Shown piece after piece: positions 59,641 to 64,000 of a DNA stretch of 64,000 bases. Under the pieces are notes generated by a model that saw only the letters and a list, made by a program, of their open reading frames with translations, had not been told where the DNA came from and made no database searches. Within the stretch, counting starts at the first letter, position 1; each line of letters starts with the position of its first letter. This DNA comes from Sandaracinaceae bacterium (GTDB taxonomy: Bacteria; Myxococcota_A; Polyangia; Polyangiales; Sandaracinaceae), in contig JACKEC010000029.1 of assembly GCA_020633195.1 (NCBI GenBank), positions 62,001 to 126,000 on the forward strand. Direction: 5' to 3'. Position numbers and translations under genes: made by a program.

Positions 59641-59958
59641 TCAGTTCAGGGCGCGCCGGCGCTTGGGGGCGAACAGGCGATCCCAGCCGGCGCGGTAGGC
59701 GTCGCTCGAGACCTGCGCGGGGCCCGAACGGGTGGGTGTCGGCGCCTCGTGGAGGGTCTCGACGTCGTAGAGCTGCGGCTCGTCGCGCGGGGTCAGCTTC
59801 ACGAGGTCGCCGTGGACGGGCTTGCCCTCCTCGGCCTTGGCCAGGACGGCGGCCTCGACGCGCTCGCCGCGCTTGCGGAGCACCGCGAGCTGGCTGGCGT
59901 CTTCGGTCGCGCCGAGGACCAACGCCACGTCCTCCGGGGCCGCCTTGGGCTTCGCCAT
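59641..59958 (-). CDS. Small hypothetical protein
   Basis: 105-residue Lys/Arg- and Ala-rich soluble protein. An alpha/beta core (DVALVLGATEDASQLAVLRKR) precedes a segment that reads like a small beta barrel (GKPVHGDLVKLTPRDEPQLYDVE) and a basic tail. I do not recognise it. The stop directly abuts the stop of the convergent parvulin gene, and it lies 38 nt downstream of nothing on its own strand, so it probably has its own promoter. Short length limits certainty. Confidence 0.5.
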   Translation of the reverse strand: MAKPKAAPEDVALVLGATEDASQLAVLRKRGERVEAAVLAKAEEGKPVHGDLVKLTPRDEPQLYDVETLHEAPTPTRSGPAQVSSDAYRAGWDRLFAPKRRRALN

Positions 59959-59996
59959 CGAGCTTCAATGTAGCGCCAACCCGCGCCGCCGGTACC

Positions 59997-61286
59997 TCAC
60001 ATCACGCCGACCGGCATCATCCCGCGCTGGACGAGGATGGGCAGGATGAAGTTGGCGACCTCCTGGAACGAGTCGAGCTCGGGCGCGAGCTGCTTCCCGA
60101 TCCCCTCGGCGGTGACGAGGCCGACCATGATGAGCGTCATCTCCGGGAACGGGCGCACGTTGTATTTGCGCCCGACCGCGAAGGTCCGCTCGATCATCAT
60201 CCCGAATTCGAGCTCGCTCGCGGACTTGCCGCGGAAGAGGCCGACCATCTCCTCGACGTCCTTGCTGACCTCGTCCCAGTCGACCTCGCCCTCGATGTAC
60301 GAGTGGTAGCGCTGCAGGTGCTTCACGAAGTCGGGCGCGGTCCCGAGGACGAGGCACTTGTTGAAGTCGATGTAGTACTCGAGCATCTCGTCGGTCAGCC
60401 GCGTGGCGAGGCCGACGTCGAAGATGGCGACGTTGCCGTCGTCGTCGATGAGCATGTTGCCGGGGTGCAAGTCTGCGTGCAGGAAGCCGTCCTCGAAGAG
60501 CATCTTCAGGAAGGCTCGGCGCAGGCGGCGGGCGATCGTCGCGGTGTCGTCCTCGGGGCGCAGCGCGTCGACCTTGCGGCCGCGCATCAGGTCCATCGTC
60601 ATCACCGCGGGGCCGCTCGCCTCGGCGTAGACGTGCGGGAACCGGATGTGCCCCACGTCGGCGAAGTTGGCGCGGAACCGCTCGTAGTTCTCGGCCTCGA
60701 TCGTCAGGTCCGTCTGCGCGAGGACCCCGTCGAGGAAGTGCTGCGAGTGCCCCGAGAGATCCGCGTGGCGGGCGACCTCGCTGACGCGCATCGCGAACCG
60801 GGCGAAGGCCATGAGGATGGCGCCGTCGCGCTCGGTCTTGGCGCGGACGTCGGGGCGCAGGACCTTCACCGCGACCTCGATCCCCGACTCCCGCAGGCGA
60901 CCGGAGTGGACTTGCGCGACGCTCGCGGCGGCGAGGGGCTCCTCCGAGAGCTCGCTGAAGACCTCGTCGACGGGGCGGCCGAGCTCCTGCTCGATCCGCG
61001 CGCGCGCCTCCGCCGCCGAGAAGGGCGGCAGCTTGTCTTGCAAGAGCCGCAGCTCCGCGATGAACGCGGGCGGGAACAGGTCCGGCCGCGTGCTCATCAC
61101 CTGGCCGAGCTTGATGAACGTCGCCCCGAGCGCGGTCATCGCCCCGCGCACGATGCGCCCCCGCAGGTGGTCCACCGCCTCCTCGTCCTCGAAGATCGAG
61201 AGCCGCGCGAAGCCGTAGTGCACCAGCGCCGCGCAGGCGACGAAGCCGATCGCGAGGCTGCGGCCGGCGAATCCGAGGTAGCGCAT
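59997..61286 (-). CDS. UbiB/ABC1-family protein kinase-like ATPase
   Basis: 429-residue protein of the UbiB/ADCK family, which supports quinone and lipid metabolism at the membrane. Family motifs are FIKLGQVMSTRPDLFPP (KxGQ), AAASVAQVH (Ala-rich loop), IEVAVKV, the nucleotide-site TIEAENYERF, HADLHPGN and FDVGLA. The KxGQ element is diagnostic and sits where it suppresses ordinary protein-kinase activity. A hydrophobic N-terminal stretch (LAIGFVACAALVHYGFARL) may anchor it, as may the C-terminal ILPILVQRG. The ATG at 61286 follows no strong ribosome site. Confidence 0.88.
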   Translation of the reverse strand: MRYLGFAGRSLAIGFVACAALVHYGFARLSIFEDEEAVDHLRGRIVRGAMTALGATFIKLGQVMSTRPDLFPPAFIAELRLLQDKLPPFSAAEARARIEQELGRPVDEVFSELSEEPLAAASVAQVHSGRLRESGIEVAVKVLRPDVRAKTERDGAILMAFARFAMRVSEVARHADLSGHSQHFLDGVLAQTDLTIEAENYERFRANFADVGHIRFPHVYAEASGPAVMTMDLMRGRKVDALRPEDDTATIARRLRRAFLKMLFEDGFLHADLHPGNMLIDDDGNVAIFDVGLATRLTDEMLEYYIDFNKCLVLGTAPDFVKHLQRYHSYIEGEVDWDEVSKDVEEMVGLFRGKSASELEFGMMIERTFAVGRKYNVRPFPEMTLIMVGLVTAEGIGKQLAPELDSFQEVANFILPILVQRGMMPVGVM

Positions 61287-61330
61287 CGGGCCCGATGGTA
61301 AGGCCAACTCCGTCGAGGCGGGACCCACCC

Positions 61331-62038
61331 TCAGCCCAGCCAGAGCACGAGGCCGATCCCGAGGCCGATCAGGGTGATCCCGAGGCCGACCCCGATCCGG
61401 AGCATCGTGTCCATGGCGCCGAGGTCCGCGCGCAGGCGCCCCTGCAGGGTCGCGAGCGGCTCGGGGGTCAGGTGCAGCGGCCCCGTCGACGCGAAGCGCA
61501 GCTCGTCCCCGTCGCGGACCGGAACGCCGACGAGGGTCAGCTCGTCGCCGACGCGGATCGCGCGGTGCTCGATCACGTAGCGCGCGGTCGGCGCCTCCGT
61601 CGGCGGGGTCGCCTCGATCGAGGTCAGGATCGCGCGCATCCGCTCGCTCGGGACCCTGTCGTGCTCCTCGACGTCGCGCGCGCCGATCGCGATCTCGGCC
61701 CCCACGAGCTCGACCACGGCCACGGGGCCCGAGCCGTCGTCGAGGCGCAGCGACGCGCCCTCCGTCTTGGCCCACAGCTCCTCGCCGCGGTCGCGGCGCA
61801 CCAGGCGAGCCTCGAACCACACGGCGGGCTCGTCGGTCACCGGGTCGCTCACCGTCGTCTCCCCGACGACCTCGCCGCGGGCCGCGCACGGCTCGCCCGG
61901 CGCCGCGTCCGCGAGCGGCATCACCTTCAGCTTCTCGAGGCGGGCCACCGCGAGCAGCTCCTCGCGGCGCGCGGCCCACGTGAAGCCGCACACCATCAAG
62001 AGCACCGACCCCACGGCCAGCGTGAGCGTGACCGCCAT
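61331..62038 (-). CDS. GIDE-domain-like two-helix membrane protein
   Basis: 235-residue membrane protein. A transmembrane helix near the N-terminus (VTLTLAVGSVLLMVCGFTWA) is followed by a beta-rich domain (about 45-190) with GEVVGETTVSDPVTDEPAVWFEARLV and VIEHRAIRVGDELTLVG. A second helix closes the protein (LRIGVGLGITLIGLGIGLVLWLG). This plan, with the phrase of the type V(Y)EW/IEHR-IR-GD-L-V-G, matches bacterial GIDE-type proteins related to the MULAN family without the RING finger. Identity rests on layout and these phrases, so it is moderate. It lies 5 nt downstream of the transporter. Confidence 0.55.
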   Translation of the reverse strand: MAVTLTLAVGSVLLMVCGFTWAARREELLAVARLEKLKVMPLADAAPGEPCAARGEVVGETTVSDPVTDEPAVWFEARLVRRDRGEELWAKTEGASLRLDDGSGPVAVVELVGAEIAIGARDVEEHDRVPSERMRAILTSIEATPPTEAPTARYVIEHRAIRVGDELTLVGVPVRDGDELRFASTGPLHLTPEPLATLQGRLRADLGAMDTMLRIGVGLGITLIGLGIGLVLWLG

Positions 62039-62043
62039 TGGCC

Positions 62044-63447
62044 TCAGAGCACGCCGAGCGCGTGCAGCATCACCAGCACGATCGCGACGGGCGCGACGAC
62101 CCGGAGGATCCAGAGCCACGCGAGGTACGCGGCGAGCGGCGCGCCCTCGGTGCGCTCGCCGAGCAGCGCCTCGCGGCGCTTCACCTCCTCGATGCGCCAG
62201 CTCGCGAACAGCGCGATGCCGAGGCCGCCGAGCGGGAGCATCCAGTTGCTCGCGAGGTAGTCGAGCGAGTCGAACCAGTTCTTCCCGTCGCCGCCGAACA
62301 CGCTCTGGATCTTCGACTGGAAGCCGCTGCCGAACAGCTCGGTGCCGCCGCTCAGCGCCGACGGAATCCCGAACAGGAAGATCGCGCCGCCGGTGAGCGC
62401 GACGGCGCGCCAGCGCGGCCACTTCAGCTCGTCGATGAAGTACGAGGCGACGACCTCGAGCAGCGAGATGGCCGAGGTCAGCGCGGCGAACGTGAGCAGG
62501 ACGAAGAAGAGGATCGCCCAGAGCGTCCCGCCGGGCATCTGCGCGAACGCGGTGGGCATGTTCACGAACACGAGCCCGGGGCCCGCGGCCGCCTCCATGC
62601 CGTAGCTGAAGGTGATCGGGAACAGCGCGAGGCAGGCCATCAGCGCCACCGCGGTGTCGAGGCCGCTGATGATGAAGGAGGTCGCGACGACGCCGTCCTC
62701 CTTCTTCATGTACGAGCCGTAGGTGAGCATCGCGCCCATCCCGAGGCTGAGCGTGAAGAAGCTGTGCCCGAGCGCCTCGAGCACGCCGCCGCCGGTGAGC
62801 TGGTCGGTGTGGAACCCGAACACGAAGCCCACCGCGCGGTCGAAACCGTCGAGAGTGGTCGCGTAGATCACGAGCGCGATGAGCATCACGAAGAGCGCCG
62901 GCATCATGATGCGCGAGGCGAGCTCGACGCCCTTCTGGATGCCGACGGTGACGATCCCGACGGTGATCGCCATGAAGAGCGTGTGCCAGAAGATGTTGGC
63001 CCCGGGGTTGGCGTAGAGGGCCCCGAAGTGGGCGCCGACCGCCGCGATCTCCTCGGCCGTCTCGGCGCCGGAGAACGCGCCCGTCGCCGCGAGGTAGACG
63101 TAGTGCATCGCCCAGCCCGCGACGACGCTGTAGTACGAGAGGATGACGAAGCCGGCGAGCACCCCGAGCGCGCCCACGAGCTTCCACGGGCTGCCGAGCG
63201 GCGTCAGGTCTCCGAACGCGCCGACGGGCGCCTTCTGCGCGAGCTTCCCGACGTAGACCTCGCCGACCATGATCGGCACGCCCACGAGCAGGATGCAGAA
63301 CAGGTAGATCAGGACGAACGCGCCGCCGCCGTTCTCGCCCGTGATGTAGGGGAACTTCCAGAGGTTCCCCAGGCCGACCGCCGAGCCCGCCGCCGCGAGG
63401 ACGAACCCGACCTTGGACCCCCACTGACTCCGCTTCGCCTCGGCCAT
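62044..63447 (-). CDS. Neurotransmitter:sodium symporter (NSS) family transporter
   Basis: 467-residue polytopic membrane protein with about 11-12 transmembrane helices. The first helix has the NSS hallmark GSAVGLGNLWKFPYITGENG, with the sodium-binding residues of this fold. SNF/LeuT-type transporters import amino acids or related solutes using the sodium gradient. Other family features include MGVG-like VPIMVGEVYVGKLA and the long extracellular loop. The length is usual for bacterial members. It is the first gene of a two-gene unit with the GIDE-like protein. The substrate cannot be read from sequence. Confidence 0.9.
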   Translation of the reverse strand: MAEAKRSQWGSKVGFVLAAAGSAVGLGNLWKFPYITGENGGGAFVLIYLFCILLVGVPIMVGEVYVGKLAQKAPVGAFGDLTPLGSPWKLVGALGVLAGFVILSYYSVVAGWAMHYVYLAATGAFSGAETAEEIAAVGAHFGALYANPGANIFWHTLFMAITVGIVTVGIQKGVELASRIMMPALFVMLIALVIYATTLDGFDRAVGFVFGFHTDQLTGGGVLEALGHSFFTLSLGMGAMLTYGSYMKKEDGVVATSFIISGLDTAVALMACLALFPITFSYGMEAAAGPGLVFVNMPTAFAQMPGGTLWAILFFVLLTFAALTSAISLLEVVASYFIDELKWPRWRAVALTGGAIFLFGIPSALSGGTELFGSGFQSKIQSVFGGDGKNWFDSLDYLASNWMLPLGGLGIALFASWRIEEVKRREALLGERTEGAPLAAYLAWLWILRVVAPVAIVLVMLHALGVL

Positions 63448-63482
63448 CCGAGGCGGGAGTCAATCCGCCGAGCGCGGCCGTG

Positions 63483-64000
63483 TCAACTCGCGGCCGGCGC
63501 GTCGACGGTGAAGGAGCGCCGCGCGATCTCGCGGCCCGACGCGTCGGTCACGACCACGGTCCACGTGCCGGCGCGGCCGCGCACGCGGTTGGTCGTGGCC
63601 CACGTGCGCCAGCGACGCGCGGTGGGGACCTGCAGATCGATCGCGCGCCCCGGCGTCCCGTCGGGCGCGTCCCAGCGCACCTGCAGCGTCGCCGGCGCGC
63701 CGTCGTTGCGCGCGTCGAGGAACACGAACAGCTCGTCGACGTCGCCGTCGAACGGGGCGAGGCCGACGGGCTCACGGTCCTCGATGCGCCGCGCGACGAT
63801 CACGCGGGACAGCTCGACCACGCTGGGCGCCGGCGGTGCTTCGGGCGCGACGGGCGCGGGCGCAGGCGCGACGGACGCGGGCGCGGGCGTGGTCGTCGCG
63901 ACGGCGACGGCGCGCGCGGGCGCGGGGCCGGGCGCGCTGGAGCGGCCGGAGCGACGCGGGGCGCAGGCGCTCGCGTCGGCGCGACGGCGGCCACGCGCGC
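63483..64000 (-). CDS. DUF2914-like protein, truncated at the window edge
   Basis: The C-terminal domain (from about SVVELSRVIVARRIEDREPVG to RSFTVDAPAAS) is beta-rich and reads like DUF2914, with the characteristic DREP(V) and W(R)xWATT-type strands (RRWRTWATTNRVRGRAG). Upstream in frame is a Pro/Ala-rich tether (PAPASVAPAPAPVAPEAPP), and the frame stays open through 64000, so the N-terminus lies outside. The GTG at 63821 is too late to be the start of the whole gene. I infer an envelope or membrane protein; its cargo is unknown. Confidence 0.55.
   Translation of the reverse strand, partial: ARGRRRADASACAPRRSGRSSAPGPAPARAVAVATTTPAPASVAPAPAPVAPEAPPAPSVVELSRVIVARRIEDREPVGLAPFDGDVDELFVFLDARNDGAPATLQVRWDAPDGTPGRAIDLQVPTARRWRTWATTNRVRGRAGTWTVVVTDASGREIARRSFTVDAPAAS

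Noticed and set aside
1..64000. tRNA, rRNA and riboswitch genes
   Set aside because: No cloverleaf, rRNA signature or aptamer-like leader was recognised on either strand by eye. A covariance-model search would be decisive.

Overview
The window is very GC-rich, densely packed DNA whose genes resemble those of large-genome Myxococcota, probably Polyangiales (an inference from style, not a database match). The signs are many Ser/Thr protein kinases with eukaryote-like architecture, many lipoproteins with D/A/P-rich tethers, long Ala/Pro linkers, pentapeptide-repeat proteins and type VI secretion (T6SS)-type spike genes. I see no rRNA, tRNA, transposase, integrase or CRISPR array. Nearly every long open frame opposite a real gene is a GC-driven shadow.

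Layout. 0-15 kb is mixed: a membrane kinase, a beta-helix lipoprotein, a diheme cytochrome c, a zinc-ribbon/PLD pair, Gpt, a methyltransferase/oxidoreductase pair, two related zinc-ribbon membrane proteins, a parvulin lipoprotein, an alpha/beta hydrolase and an M23 peptidase lipoprotein. 15.0-19.1 kb (minus) is a VgrG, PAAR, DUF1795-like operon. 19.2-24.2 kb holds two divergent kinase-family genes: a tail-anchored pseudokinase with an apparent frameshift, and a 1114-residue pseudokinase/kinase/SRPBCC/zinc/cyclase-like fusion.

24.3-38.5 kb (minus, locus A) is one tightly coupled transcription unit of nine genes: FHA protein, three spike-like beta proteins, DUF2169+pentapeptide, pentapeptide, DUF3540, DUF4150 (PAAR-like), and a receiver-GAF-AAA-kinase regulator. 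38.6-43.6 kb has two lipoproteins and a stand-alone 720-residue pentapeptide protein. 43.65-53.0 kb (minus, locus B) repeats the block DUF2169+pentapeptide, pentapeptide, DUF3540, DUF4150, then adds a VgrG without a C-terminal needle and a separate beta-rich protein that could supply the needle. 53-64 kb returns to mixed functions: a PHP-type metallohydrolase lipoprotein, a SpoIIAA-like protein, TldD/PmbA-type protease, VF530-type protein, FliG-C-like protein, parvulin lipoprotein, UbiB-family kinase, GIDE-like membrane protein, NSS transporter and an edge-truncated DUF2914-like protein.

How the genes may work together. Three sets of T6SS spike/tip genes lie within 38 kb without any visible sheath, baseplate or ClpV genes, so they look like cargo modules for a core apparatus encoded elsewhere. 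The kinases, pseudokinases and FHA protein among them suggest control by threonine phosphorylation. A separate DNA-level feature recurs at four gene ends: a hairpin whose arm contains the stop codon, followed in transcript sense by CCCGTG hexamers; two copies share a perfect 49-bp repeat.
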